From contig CAZSYM010000041.1 of the NCBI GenBank assembly GCA_964611145.1, positions 1-21,345 of the forward strand: DNA of 21,345 nt. Reading direction: 5' to 3'. Every line of letters begins with the position of its first letter. Positions within the stretch are counted from its first letter, which is position 1. Both the position numbers and the translations under genes were made by a program. The notes beneath the pieces were generated by a model that saw only the letters and a program-made list of their open reading frames with translations, was not told the DNA's origin and made no database searches. Positions 13,847 through 21,345 of this stretch are shown here, one piece after another. Source of the DNA: WFQV01 sp964611145. Its GTDB lineage: Bacteria > Bacteroidota > Ignavibacteria > Ignavibacteriales > Melioribacteraceae.

Positions 13847-16051
13847 TTATTTTTCGGGAAACCCATAGCAGTTCCCGTTTTTAGCAAGGGGTATTGTAAG
13901 TTTTACATAAGCTCCTTTCGGCAGATTCCCCAGCTCTATTTTCCCGCCTGCCTCCGTTACGATTTTGTTAACAAGCCACAATCCGAGTCCGCTACCCTGC
14001 CCTTCACCTTTCGTACTCCTAAAAGCTTTGATAGGCGTTTCCAAGATCTCTTCAGGAAATCCTTTCCCGTTATCTGTGATGGTAATTTCAACATTATTAG
14101 CATTAACCCGAGAATCGAATGTTATTTCTTTTTCATGATTATGAGATTCGAGCAAAGAATCTTTTGCATTAAAGAAAATATTTGTTAGAATTTCGAACAT
14201 TTCCGAGGCGGTCATCTTTAAGCATACATTTGCAATGTTTTTAATAATTATGCGAATTCCCGCATGACGAAAATCTGTTTCGAAAAGTTCAAAGAAATCA
14301 TCTACAGATTTTTTCAATGAAATTTCGCGTTTTTCATTTTCCACAGGGCGAGCGGTCATTAAAAATCTTTGGACAATAGCCTTGCTGCGATGTGCCGCTT
14401 TTTCGATTAAAACCAAATTAGGGTTATCAATTCCGCTTTCCATCATTCTTTGGGCGCTATTTAACACGGCTCCCAATGGGCTGTTGAGTTGGTGGGCAAT
14501 ACTAGCGGAAATTGTTCCCAAAACAGCGAGCTTTTCGGACTGAATCATTTTGGCGGTTACTTTCTCTAACTCCTCCTGTTGTTTTTTAATTTTGTCTCTG
14601 GACTTTTTAAGCGTATTTACCCAAAAGCCTAAGATAACAAGGATAATAAAAGTAAGAATAAAAGTGATGAGCAAATAACCTGTGTTTGTTATTCTTTTCC
14701 AGATAGGTAAATGTGTCAAACGATAATGCCCGAATCGGTATTTTTGAGCAAAAGATCGAATAATAAATTTATTTATTAATGGGAAATATTCCATAGTAGA
14801 AATAAGTCGGGGTAAAACCGCAATTATTTCTCTGTTCTCGTTTGCTAGGTAGTTTTCTCCGTTTTTTGTTACCCAATAAATGTGTTTCCCCTTTTCTTTG
14901 GTATCATATTGTTCGCGGATGTGAAAAGGTAACCTTAGTATTTTGAATTTGCCGTTTGGTAAGACTTCATATACATTATTTGTTCCTTGAAAAGCGAGAT
15001 TGCCATTCAAATAAAAAGAATAAAGACTAAGATTGTGCTCGATGGCGATATCCCATTTCGGGGATAACTTATTTGTTCGAGAATTGTAATAGAAAAAATT
15101 ACTTATTTTTTGAGTAGGTTTCCTTTTCCTTAAGAGAAAAACATATTCCGAATCATTATTTTCGGTTAGGGGATGAGCCGTTGGCCAAATCATCAAGTCC
15201 GTGATGAATCTTCTTAATTTTACGGCACCGTTTTCTCCGTCTAAAATACAGAAGTACGAATTCATATCTGTCGAAAAATCGGGTGCCACTATCTTAGCAA
15301 ATTTTGCCGGGATGTTTTTGGGATTTACTTTTCTAAATTTGCCGTTGAAATAAAAGAGCCCTTGCTTAATTGAATTGCTTAAAAAGGTTATTTCTTTTTT
15401 GTTATCAAAGTCGCCTATGACGACGCTATTTTCGAGCAGGTGGTCAGCTGTTAAGTATTTCCAACGTAACTTTCCCTTTGGCATTTCGAAAGCCCAAAAG
15501 CCTCGTTTTGCATTATCGTTGGCAGGGTTAACCGTAGCAACATAAACTATGAGTTCTTTTTTACCGTCTTTTAAGTTAATGTGGTAAAAATATAGACGCC
15601 CATTGAAAAATCTGCGATCAATTCCCATTGAAAAGAATTTTTTGGGTTTCGTTTTCTTTTCTGAAGGGTTCAAATAGTAAAAGGAAATCTCAAAATTTCC
15701 AGTTTTGGCAAAAACAAGTTCTATTAAACCGTCATTATTGAAGTCATAAAAATCAATATCGTCCAAGAATTTGTCTTTTCCCATAGCGGTAATCGGGATA
15801 ATTTTGCGTCGGCTATTTGCAGAGAAAAGTATTTTGTCCACCAGATGCACTTTCCCGACACTCTCGTCGTAAATAATGGATACAACTTGTGTTCCGTTTT
15901 TCTTTGTCAGATCCCCAGTAAAAACAATTTTTTGCTTGGAGAATTTTTCTCTCTTGAATTGGAAAGGAAGTTTTAAAATTTGTGCATTACTATGCTCTGC
16001 TCCTGCTATCCAAATTATCAGAAAGAAATATGTTATAAATCTTCTTTTCAT
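13847..16051 (-). CDS. Orphan sensor histidine kinase with propeller-like periplasmic domain
   Basis: A 734-residue kinase. Signal sequence about 1-23; a periplasmic part of about 430 residues built of beta strands with FG-GAP/VCBS-like units (FYDFNNDGLIELVF near 101, GDFDNKKEITFL near 213), probably a beta-propeller; one membrane helix (about 457-480); coiled coil (482-505); HisKA with the phospho-histidine His520 in SIAHQLNSPLGAV; and HATPase with N-box NIFFNAKDSL (Asn628), DNGKG (660-664) and GSGLGLWL (686 onward). Residue 521 is Gln where most kinases of this group have Glu. No response regulator is in the window, so partner and signal are unknown; the signal is probably extracytoplasmic. 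The start lacks a GGAG site; an extended -10-like TGGTAAAAT lies at 16065-16073 on the minus strand, 13 bases before the ATG. Confidence 0.88.
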   Translation of the reverse strand: MKRRFITYFFLIIWIAGAEHSNAQILKLPFQFKREKFSKQKIVFTGDLTKKNGTQVVSIIYDESVGKVHLVDKILFSANSRRKIIPITAMGKDKFLDDIDFYDFNNDGLIELVFAKTGNFEISFYYLNPSEKKTKPKKFFSMGIDRRFFNGRLYFYHINLKDGKKELIVYVATVNPANDNAKRGFWAFEMPKGKLRWKYLTADHLLENSVVIGDFDNKKEITFLSNSIKQGLFYFNGKFRKVNPKNIPAKFAKIVAPDFSTDMNSYFCILDGENGAVKLRRFITDLMIWPTAHPLTENNDSEYVFLLRKRKPTQKISNFFYYNSRTNKLSPKWDIAIEHNLSLYSFYLNGNLAFQGTNNVYEVLPNGKFKILRLPFHIREQYDTKEKGKHIYWVTKNGENYLANENREIIAVLPRLISTMEYFPLINKFIIRSFAQKYRFGHYRLTHLPIWKRITNTGYLLITFILTFIILVILGFWVNTLKKSRDKIKKQQEELEKVTAKMIQSEKLAVLGTISASIAHQLNSPLGAVLNSAQRMMESGIDNPNLVLIEKAAHRSKAIVQRFLMTARPVENEKREISLKKSVDDFFELFETDFRHAGIRIIIKNIANVCLKMTASEMFEILTNIFFNAKDSLLESHNHEKEITFDSRVNANNVEITITDNGKGFPEEILETPIKAFRSTKGEGQGSGLGLWLVNKIVTEAGGKIELGNLPKGAYVKLTIPLAKNGNCYGFPEK

Positions 16052-16101
16052 TCTTTACGATTTAATTTTACCAAAATACTTTAATAAATTTTAACAATAT
16101 A

Positions 16102-17052
16102 TTATTTTTTGAAAGAAATAGAAAGCACCCACGCCTGGGGAAGGATGAACGCTCGAACTTTTTCGCGGAAGGAATTTCCCCTCTTTTCCACACCCGCAAC
16201 AAGCAAAGGGTAGTCGTTTTTCTCGAAATACCGAAGAATTTTATCTGTCAGCCCTTTGCATTCCAGCACGGAATTTTCGGGAATTCGGCATTGACGAGCT
16301 ATCCATTGCTTGCGTTCCAGAATTACCCAATGTTTTTCCAAAGAGCATAACTTTTCGAGTTTATCTGTCGGCACGGCAAATCCGCTCAAGTGTTTTTCTG
16401 CGGCGAACGACGCTTTATTCGTATTTTCCAAAGGGTAAAACAAATATCCCTTGACAAGAAGCAAGGGAGTAAGCGAGTCTTTTATTCCGAGCTCGTTTAA
16501 TTTGTTGCGCCCGTGAACTGTGTTAGATAGTTGTAACTGGGTGCTTATGAGTTTTTCCGTTTTATCCGAAAGGTTGTCTTTCGGATTGGGAGCGAAAAAA
16601 TCGCCCATTTGCGGAGTGTCGGAAATGGTTATATAGTATTTTCCCGCCACTTCCAGGTGAAAAATTTCGCCGTGCTTATCGCGAATAATAAAATCTATTT
16701 CGCCGATGGTTTTTTCTTCTTTAAAAATTTGAATGTTCGAAGCGAGCAAGTCGAATTCCGAGAGGGAGGCGAGCCAAAACTCGATTAACTTCTCGAAATA
16801 TTTTCCCAAGAGGCGAGTGTTTCCGTTATTGAGAAAATTTTCCAAAGGCGAAGGGTGTTTGTCCAGCTCTTTGAGTTTTTCCCGGAGGCGAGTGAATTCT
16901 TTTTTGAAGAAATCGAAATCGAGGAAGCGAATTTCCGAGTTCGGGAAAGAATCCAAAATTGGCGGAGCGGCAATGACCCACGCCAAATCCCGCACCGCCT
17001 TATTCTTCAGCTCGCCGATAAAATCGAGCACATAATCGGAATAGGATTCCAT
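16102..17052 (-). CDS. DUF1853 family protein, possible nuclease-like fold
   Basis: A 316-residue protein that I place in DUF1853 from its landmarks: AVRDLAWVIAAPPIL near the N-terminus, GKYFEKLIEFWLA in the first third, then GEIDFIIRD followed by HLEVAGKYYI, and FAPNPKDNL with the neighbouring TEKLISTQLQLS. The spacing of Asp (EIDF) and the HLEVAGKYY strand resembles the PD-(D/E)XK nuclease core, where an acidic residue and an ExK-like motif bind metal; that is inference, and catalysis is unproven for the family. There is no signal peptide or membrane helix, so it should be cytoplasmic. The ATG lies one base after the stop codon of the prolyl oligopeptidase gene, so the two are surely co-transcribed, although a secreted peptidase and a cytoplasmic nuclease-like protein have no obvious common task. 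Confidence 0.7.
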   Translation of the reverse strand: MESYSDYVLDFIGELKNKAVRDLAWVIAAPPILDSFPNSEIRFLDFDFFKKEFTRLREKLKELDKHPSPLENFLNNGNTRLLGKYFEKLIEFWLASLSEFDLLASNIQIFKEEKTIGEIDFIIRDKHGEIFHLEVAGKYYITISDTPQMGDFFAPNPKDNLSDKTEKLISTQLQLSNTVHGRNKLNELGIKDSLTPLLLVKGYLFYPLENTNKASFAAEKHLSGFAVPTDKLEKLCSLEKHWVILERKQWIARQCRIPENSVLECKGLTDKILRYFEKNDYPLLVAGVEKRGNSFREKVRAFILPQAWVLSISFKK

Positions 17053-17053
17053 T

Positions 17054-19171
17054 TTATTTGCCGTACATTGTAAGATTCATGTTGTAGAACATGAATGAGA
17101 AAATATCAGTATAAAGGCTTATTGTCTTCGAAGTGCTTGTCCCGGCGCCGTGTCCGACTTTGGTTTCTATTCTGATCAAAATCGGGTTTTTCCCTTTGTA
17201 AGTGTTTTGCAGTGTTGCGGCGTATTTAAACGAATGCGCCGGAAAAACGCGGTCGTCGTGGTCTGCGGTGGTAATTAACATTGCGGGGTACTCTATTCCC
17301 GGGCGAATATTATGAAGGGGGGAATATTTGTAAATGTATTTGAACTGCTTTTCATTGTCGCTCGAACCGTATTCGGAAACCCACGCCCAGCCGATCGTAA
17401 ATTTTTGGAAGCGGAGCATATCCATTACTCCCACCGCCGCAATTGCCACGCGAAAGAGCTCCGGCTTTTGATTAACAACGGCACCAATCAGCAAACCTCC
17501 GTTGGAGCCGCCGAATATCGCCAGCTTTTCTCTCGAAGTATATTTTTCTTTAATCAAGTATTCCGCGGCGGAGATAAAATCGTCGAAGACGTTTTGCTTG
17601 TTGAACAACATTCCCGCTTCGTGCCATTTTTCGCCGTATTCACTGCCGCCGCGAAGACACGCCATGGCATAAATTCCGCCGTTTTCGAGCAGAGGCAAAA
17701 TGCTAAGCCGAAAATAGGGACGCATTGCAATATTGAATCCCCCGTAGCCGTAAAGCAGCGTGGGGTTTTGACCGTTTTTCCGAATTCCTTTTTTATGAAC
17801 TATGAAAAGCGGGATGCGTGTTCCATCCTTGCTTTTGTAAAAGACCTCTTCGGTAACGTAATTATCGAAATCGAATTTTACATTGGCTTTGCGAAAAACT
17901 TTGGAAACATTCCTTTCCACATCGTATTTGTAAATGGTCGGGGGAGTGGTAAAGGAATTAAAAGTATAAAAAACTTCTTTGTCGGTTTTCTTCCCTCCGA
18001 AACCGTTTACCGTACCGATTCCCGGCAAGTCAACATCGTAGAGCTTTTTCCCGCTAAGGTCGAAAACGGTAACGACGGAATTGGCGTCTTTCAAGTATTG
18101 AACGATAAGTTTGTTGTCCACGAAAGAAACACTGTTGATTACAAAGGCGCTTTCGGGCACGATTGTTTTCCAATTTTCTTCTTCCGGTTTTTTCGGATTC
18201 ACAAGCACGATTTTATAATTGGGAGCGTTCTTGTTTGTAAGCATAAGAAAGTTTTCCCCGATATTATCTATGATGCCGTAATGCGCATCCGGTTTGTCGA
18301 AAATAATTTTGATTTCGGGCTTCTTGCCGTTTAGCCTTGCATAAGCAAGCATATTATTTTCCGAAGCGCCTTCCCAAATGCTGACAATCAGAAATTTCTC
18401 GTCGTCCGTAACAAAACCGTCGAATCCGCGCAAAGGATGTTCGTCGTCTTTGTAGATAAGTTCGTCCGAGGATTGCGGTGTTCCGACTTTGTGATAATAA
18501 AGTTTTTGATATTGATTTTTGACTTTCAGCTTATTTTCTTCTTTCGGTTCGTCATAGCGGGAATAGAAGAAGCCGTTACGATACCAGGACATTCCGGAGA
18601 ATTTAACCCAACGGAGGTGGTCGCTCAGTTTCTTTTTTGTCGCTACTTCCATTACGTAAATTTCCCGCCAGTCCGAACCACCGCGGGATATGCTGTAGCT
18701 ACAGTATTTTGCGTCTTTCGAGAAACTCATTCCCGCAAGACTTACGGAGCCGTCCTTCGAAAATTTGTTCGGGTCGAGAAATACGCTGGCTTTCCCGTTT
18801 TCCCCTTTTTGAATGTAAACGACGCTCTGTTCCTGAAGTCCGTCGTTCTTGGAGTAGAAATAATAATCCCCTTCCTTGCGGGGTGCGGAGTAACGAACGT
18901 AATTCCAAAGCTCCTCGTAGCGTTTTCGAAGCTTTTCCCTGAAAGGAATTTTGCTTAGGAATTTTTGAGTGAGGGCGTTTTCCTCCTTCACCCATTTTTT
19001 GACATCGGGAGAATTTACATTTTCCATCCAGCGATAGGGGTCGGGAACTTTCACGCCGAAATAATTATCCACTACGGAATCCCTTCTGGCGGCGGGATAT
19101 TTGAATTGTGCAAATGGCGTTGAAACAATTCCGAACAGAAAAATACAGAATAAAAATTTTCTCCTTTTCAT
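17054..19171 (-). CDS. Secreted prolyl oligopeptidase (S9A)
   Basis: A 705-residue serine peptidase that cuts short peptides after proline. A signal peptide (1-21, ending STPFAQ) sends it to the periplasm or beyond. The N-terminal S9 segment (about 25-80, KVPDPYRWME) and a seven-bladed propeller (about 80-440) gate the C-terminal alpha/beta-hydrolase domain. Catalytic residues: Ser556 in GGSNGGLL, Asp in the DHDDR stretch (637-640) and His674 in KVGHGAG; GYGGFN and ACLRGGSEYGE are characteristic conserved blocks. Length agrees with the family (about 700-710). The ribosome binding site GGAG precedes the ATG in the context CGGAGTTTGAAATG, identical to that of mlaD. It lies 15 bases after the RNA methyltransferase gene and 1 base before the DUF1853 gene, in one run. 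Probable role: peptide use as nutrient. Confidence 0.95.
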   Translation of the reverse strand: MKRRKFLFCIFLFGIVSTPFAQFKYPAARRDSVVDNYFGVKVPDPYRWMENVNSPDVKKWVKEENALTQKFLSKIPFREKLRKRYEELWNYVRYSAPRKEGDYYFYSKNDGLQEQSVVYIQKGENGKASVFLDPNKFSKDGSVSLAGMSFSKDAKYCSYSISRGGSDWREIYVMEVATKKKLSDHLRWVKFSGMSWYRNGFFYSRYDEPKEENKLKVKNQYQKLYYHKVGTPQSSDELIYKDDEHPLRGFDGFVTDDEKFLIVSIWEGASENNMLAYARLNGKKPEIKIIFDKPDAHYGIIDNIGENFLMLTNKNAPNYKIVLVNPKKPEEENWKTIVPESAFVINSVSFVDNKLIVQYLKDANSVVTVFDLSGKKLYDVDLPGIGTVNGFGGKKTDKEVFYTFNSFTTPPTIYKYDVERNVSKVFRKANVKFDFDNYVTEEVFYKSKDGTRIPLFIVHKKGIRKNGQNPTLLYGYGGFNIAMRPYFRLSILPLLENGGIYAMACLRGGSEYGEKWHEAGMLFNKQNVFDDFISAAEYLIKEKYTSREKLAIFGGSNGGLLIGAVVNQKPELFRVAIAAVGVMDMLRFQKFTIGWAWVSEYGSSDNEKQFKYIYKYSPLHNIRPGIEYPAMLITTADHDDRVFPAHSFKYAATLQNTYKGKNPILIRIETKVGHGAGTSTSKTISLYTDIFSFMFYNMNLTMYGK

Positions 19172-19186
19172 TTCAAACTCCGAATT

Positions 19187-19732
19187 TTATTTGTCTTTCT
19201 TTAAATCGAAAATCTTTCTCAATTCGAATATTGCGATTCCGTAAGCGACGGCAACGTTTAGGGATTGCTTTATTCCGTATTGGGGAATTTCTATGGCGAT
19301 GTCGCTTAAATCTATAAGCTCCTGGGAAACGCCTGTAATTTCGTTGCCCACAACAAGGCAAAGGGGAAAATCGTTTTCGTTTAATTCGTAATACGGAACG
19401 CTCGAATCCGTTTGTTCCAGCGAACAAATTTTATAGCCTTTATTTTTAAGTTCTTGCAAAAGCTCGACGGGCGAATCGAAATGTTCCCACGAAACGCTTT
19501 CATGCGAACCGAGGGCGGTTTTTAAAACTTCCTTTTGAGGCGGGAAAGGGGTGTAACCGCAAAGATTGAGCTTTTCTATCATTGCGCCGTCCGAAGTGCG
19601 GAAAATGGAACCTACGTTGTAAGCGCTGCGGATATTGTCCAACACGACCTGGACGGGCATTTTCTTTACTTCGTGCAGGGTATCGAGCGTGCTTCGATTT
19701 TTGGAAATTTCGTCGTGAGTAAGTTTTTTCAT
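19187..19732 (-). CDS. SpoU/TrmH-family RNA 2'-O-methyltransferase
   Basis: A 181-residue methyltransferase of the SPOUT class that transfers a methyl group from S-adenosylmethionine to a ribose in tRNA or rRNA. The three family motifs are seen: motif 1 in NIRSAYNVGSIFRTSDG (about 33-49), motif 2 LVVGNEITGVS, and motif 3 IPQYGIKQSLNVAVAYGIAIFE, which together form the knotted cofactor site. It lacks a long N-terminal RNA-binding domain and is close in length to TrmL-type enzymes; the target nucleotide cannot be told. I chose the ATG at 19732; a TTG three codons upstream (19741) is possible. Neither has a clear ribosome binding site. It is the first of a close-packed run with prolyl oligopeptidase and DUF1853 and follows the PEBP gene after about 100 bases with no clear terminator. 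Confidence 0.88.
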   Translation of the reverse strand: MKKLTHDEISKNRSTLDTLHEVKKMPVQVVLDNIRSAYNVGSIFRTSDGAMIEKLNLCGYTPFPPQKEVLKTALGSHESVSWEHFDSPVELLQELKNKGYKICSLEQTDSSVPYYELNENDFPLCLVVGNEITGVSQELIDLSDIAIEIPQYGIKQSLNVAVAYGIAIFELRKIFDLKKDK

Positions 19733-19841
19733 TCTGACCAACAGTTTTATTCTTGATTTTCAAACTTAACAGGAAAGAATCGGAATTTAAATGTTTTGAG
19801 AAATTATTCACCCTCTTTGAGCGATGTCGAATTTCGGTTTT

Positions 19842-20387
19842 CTATTTTTTCATGTATGTGCCCATTAATTCCGTCTCGGCGATTATTCTATTTTTCATTG
19901 CCTTTAACAGTTCCGCCTTTGTGGGATTTTCCAATTCCGGCAAGAGCGAATCGAGTGCGTACAGTTTGAAAAAATATCTGTGTCTTCCTATGGGTGGGCA
20001 CGGACCCCCGTAGCCGGTTTTCCCCCAGCTGTTTATTCCTTGTCGGGTTCCGGCTGGCAATTCGGATTCGTCGATTCCTTCTTTAAGAAAGCGAGCGCTT
20101 GCGGGAATATTGTAAAGAATCCAGTGTATCCATGTAATTCTCGGCGCCGCGGGATCGGGGGCGTCGGGGTCTTCTGCAATCAACACGAAACTTTTGGTTT
20201 TCTCCGGTGCGCCATCCCATGCAAGGGCGGGGGAGATGTTATCGCCTTGACATGTGTAAAGGCGGGGAATTTCTTCGCCGTTAGCGAAAGCCGGGGAGGA
20301 AATTTTGAAAGTCGCCATTTCATTACTCCTTTCCTGAGCAAAAAGAAACGTTGTGAAAATAAAGATTGAAAAGAATATTTTGCTCAT
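19842..20387 (-). CDS. Exported PEBP/YbhB-YbcL family protein
   Basis: A 181-residue phosphatidylethanolamine-binding-protein relative (Raf kinase inhibitor-like; bacterial YbhB and YbcL). Family blocks: SPALAWDGAPEKTKSFVLIAEDPDAP (52-77, with DPDAP at 73-77), WIHWILYNIP (86 onward), GYGGPCPP (126 onward) and HRYFFKLYALD (136 onward), which line the ligand pocket. It begins with a signal peptide (about 1-17, FSIFIFTTFLFAQ), so it acts outside the cytoplasm, like E. coli YbcL. I chose the ATG at 20387 for its AGAGG site and the signal peptide; the open frame continues upstream to 20783, but that part overlaps the divergent hydrolase gene and is not coding. An internal ATG at residue 24 would give a cytoplasmic form. 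Ligand and role are unknown in most bacteria. Confidence 0.88.
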   Translation of the reverse strand: MSKIFFSIFIFTTFLFAQERSNEMATFKISSPAFANGEEIPRLYTCQGDNISPALAWDGAPEKTKSFVLIAEDPDAPDPAAPRITWIHWILYNIPASARFLKEGIDESELPAGTRQGINSWGKTGYGGPCPPIGRHRYFFKLYALDSLLPELENPTKAELLKAMKNRIIAETELMGTYMKK

Positions 20388-20429
20388 TTTTGCCTCTTGT
20401 TGTTCCAAATTGTAAGGGGAAAAAGAAAC

Positions 20430-20459
20430 TTTATACGAAAAATAAACAGAGCTTTTCAA
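20430..20459 (-). promoter_or_regulatory. Sigma70-like promoter for the PEBP gene
   Basis: On the minus strand TTGAAA (20459-20454) and TATAAA (20435-20430) are separated by 18 bases, each with five of six consensus matches. Transcription would start near 20423, leaving a leader of about 36 bases with an AGAGG site before the ATG. It lies in the 156-base gap between the divergent PEBP and hydrolase genes; I could not pick a convincing plus-strand promoter for the hydrolase in the same gap. Confidence 0.6.
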
Positions 20460-20543
20460 AAAAGAAAGATAATTTGTCGAGGCGGAGAAATGAATTCTAT
20501 TGGTTAAATTTAAACGGTTGGAAAAAATAAATTCGGAGGAAAG

Positions 20544-21338
20544 ATGAAAATAAATATCGACGGACTTTCGGTAAATTTGTTCGGAGAAAAAACGGCTCGT
20601 GCGATTGTTTTTGTTCACGGTTTCCCTTACGACCATTTGATGTGGAAAGCACAATACGAAGCGCTGTCGGAAAAATATTTCTGTGTCGCCTATGATATTC
20701 GCGGGCTGGGCGAAAGCGAAATAGGCGACGGGCAATATACAATGGAATCTTATGTGGACGATTTGGTGAAAATCATCCAGCATTTGGAGTTGAATAAACC
20801 TATTCTATGCGGTCTTTCGATGGGCGGTTATATTTCCTTGCGCGCCTTGGAGCGGGAACCGAATCTTTTCGGCGGGGCGATGTTGTTGGATACTCACCCT
20901 TATGCCGACGACAATGCGGGAAAATTAAAACGGGCGAACGCGATAAAGAAAATCAATACCGAAGGGCTCGCCGCTTATGTGGAAAGTTTCGTCCCGACAT
21001 GCTTTTCGAAAGAGAATGCTGAAAAGAAACCCGATTTCTTCTTGGAAACATTGGCGCGCTGCAGAGCGCAAAACCCGATTGGAGTGAAAGGCGCTCAAAT
21101 CGCTATGCTCAGCAGAACCTCCACGTTTGAAAATTTGGAGAAAATAAAAATACCCGTTTTGGTTCTCGTGGGGGAAAGCGATAATCTTACGCCCCCCGGA
21201 AAAATGAAAGACATGGCGGAGAAAATTCCGAATGCCGATTTTGTAGTGGTTCCTTCGGCGGGACACATGACCCCAATCGAGAATCCGCAATTTGTTACGG
21301 AAAGAATGGAGAAGTTTCTGGAAGAAAATTTCGGTTGA
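20544..21338 (+). CDS. Alpha/beta hydrolase
   Basis: A complete 264-residue alpha/beta hydrolase. The catalytic triad is visible: nucleophile Ser92 in GLSMGGY (elbow GxSxG), Asp213 in VGESDNLTPP and His241 in SAGHMTPIENP. The HGFP segment (25-28) supplies the oxyanion hole, and DIRGLGESE (51-59) is a standard loop. The cap (about 115-185) is helical. There is no signal peptide or membrane segment, so it is cytoplasmic. It resembles esterases, 3-oxoadipate enol-lactonases and other small hydrolases; the family is too broad for a substrate. The start has a good CGGAGGAAAG site. It runs divergently from the PEBP gene and ends 7 bases before the window edge, so any downstream operon partner is unseen. 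Confidence 0.9.
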   Translation: MKINIDGLSVNLFGEKTARAIVFVHGFPYDHLMWKAQYEALSEKYFCVAYDIRGLGESEIGDGQYTMESYVDDLVKIIQHLELNKPILCGLSMGGYISLRALEREPNLFGGAMLLDTHPYADDNAGKLKRANAIKKINTEGLAAYVESFVPTCFSKENAEKKPDFFLETLARCRAQNPIGVKGAQIAMLSRTSTFENLEKIKIPVLVLVGESDNLTPPGKMKDMAEKIPNADFVVVPSAGHMTPIENPQFVTERMEKFLEENFG

Positions 21339-21345
21339 AGGATTA

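Noticed and set aside
17312..18334. 340-codon open frame opposite the prolyl oligopeptidase
   Set aside because: The minus-strand peptidase frame shows all catalytic motifs over the same bases; the plus-strand translation has no domain or composition typical of a real protein.
19742..19841. Search for a promoter or terminator between the PEBP and RNA methyltransferase genes
   Set aside because: No hairpin with a T run and no well-spaced promoter boxes could be found, so I left it unannotated; read-through from the PEBP gene is possible.
20487..20504. Five-codon mini-ORF with a GGAG site before the hydrolase
   Set aside because: It is too short to assess, and GGAG-ATG combinations of this kind arise often by chance in A+T-rich gaps.
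20388..20783. Upstream extension of the PEBP reading frame to 313 residues
   Set aside because: It overlaps the divergent hydrolase gene, whose catalytic frame is clear, and it buries an internal signal peptide that has its own AGAGG site and promoter.
1..21345. CRISPR arrays, insertion sequences, tRNA genes and phage genes
   Set aside because: No regularly spaced direct repeats, transposase motifs, cloverleaf-like gaps or phage structural genes were seen; nearly all sequence is accounted for by ordinary genes.

Overview
The window looks like ordinary chromosome from a Gram-negative bacterium of moderate G+C content, probably in the Bacteroidota/Chlorobiota (FCB) neighbourhood; an Ignavibacteria-like lineage is my best guess, as an inference only. 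Support comes from an outer-membrane-type barrel protein, an Mla-type lipid transporter, secreted proteins with classic signal peptides, a NagB/PIG-L fusion of the kind I associate with Bacteroidota relatives, and mixed translation starts (some with GGAG-type ribosome binding sites, some with only A-rich leaders). I see no phage, IS element, CRISPR array, tRNA or rRNA. The window is gene-dense and no gap exceeds 300 bases; the longest gaps are 6810-6980 and 20388-20543, both described in the features.

Layout, plus strand (1-9344): a terminator from an upstream gene; a predicted outer-membrane protein followed by a tiny two-helix membrane protein; a tight two-gene operon of a fold-type II PLP enzyme and an SsnA-like amidohydrolase; an isolated family 2 glycosyltransferase; an operon of an Lrp/AsnC regulator and type I glutamine synthetase behind a good sigma70-like promoter; then a large NagB/PIG-L fusion protein preceded by a possible 16-codon leader ORF. 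A strong two-way hairpin at 9361-9389 separates this block from the next.

Minus strand (9412-20387): read in the direction of transcription, a PEBP/YbhB-like exported protein with its own promoter, a SpoU/TrmH-family RNA methyltransferase, a secreted prolyl oligopeptidase, a DUF1853 protein, an orphan sensor histidine kinase with a propeller-like periplasmic region, an mlaE-mlaF-mlaD lipid transport operon, and prolyl-tRNA synthetase. A divergent alpha/beta hydrolase closes the window on the plus strand.

Functionally the window mixes nitrogen assimilation (regulator plus glnA), amino-compound metabolism (PLP enzyme plus SsnA), amino-sugar or cell-wall chemistry (NagB/PIG-L fusion), envelope maintenance (barrel protein, Mla transporter) and housekeeping (proS, RNA methyltransferase). 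The points most worth a second look are: a glutamine synthetase of the adenylylatable subclass whose target tyrosine is a phenylalanine; a NagB domain that has lost the glutamate of its catalytic triad; the PLP-enzyme/SsnA pair; and a histidine kinase with glutamine instead of glutamate next to the phospho-histidine.
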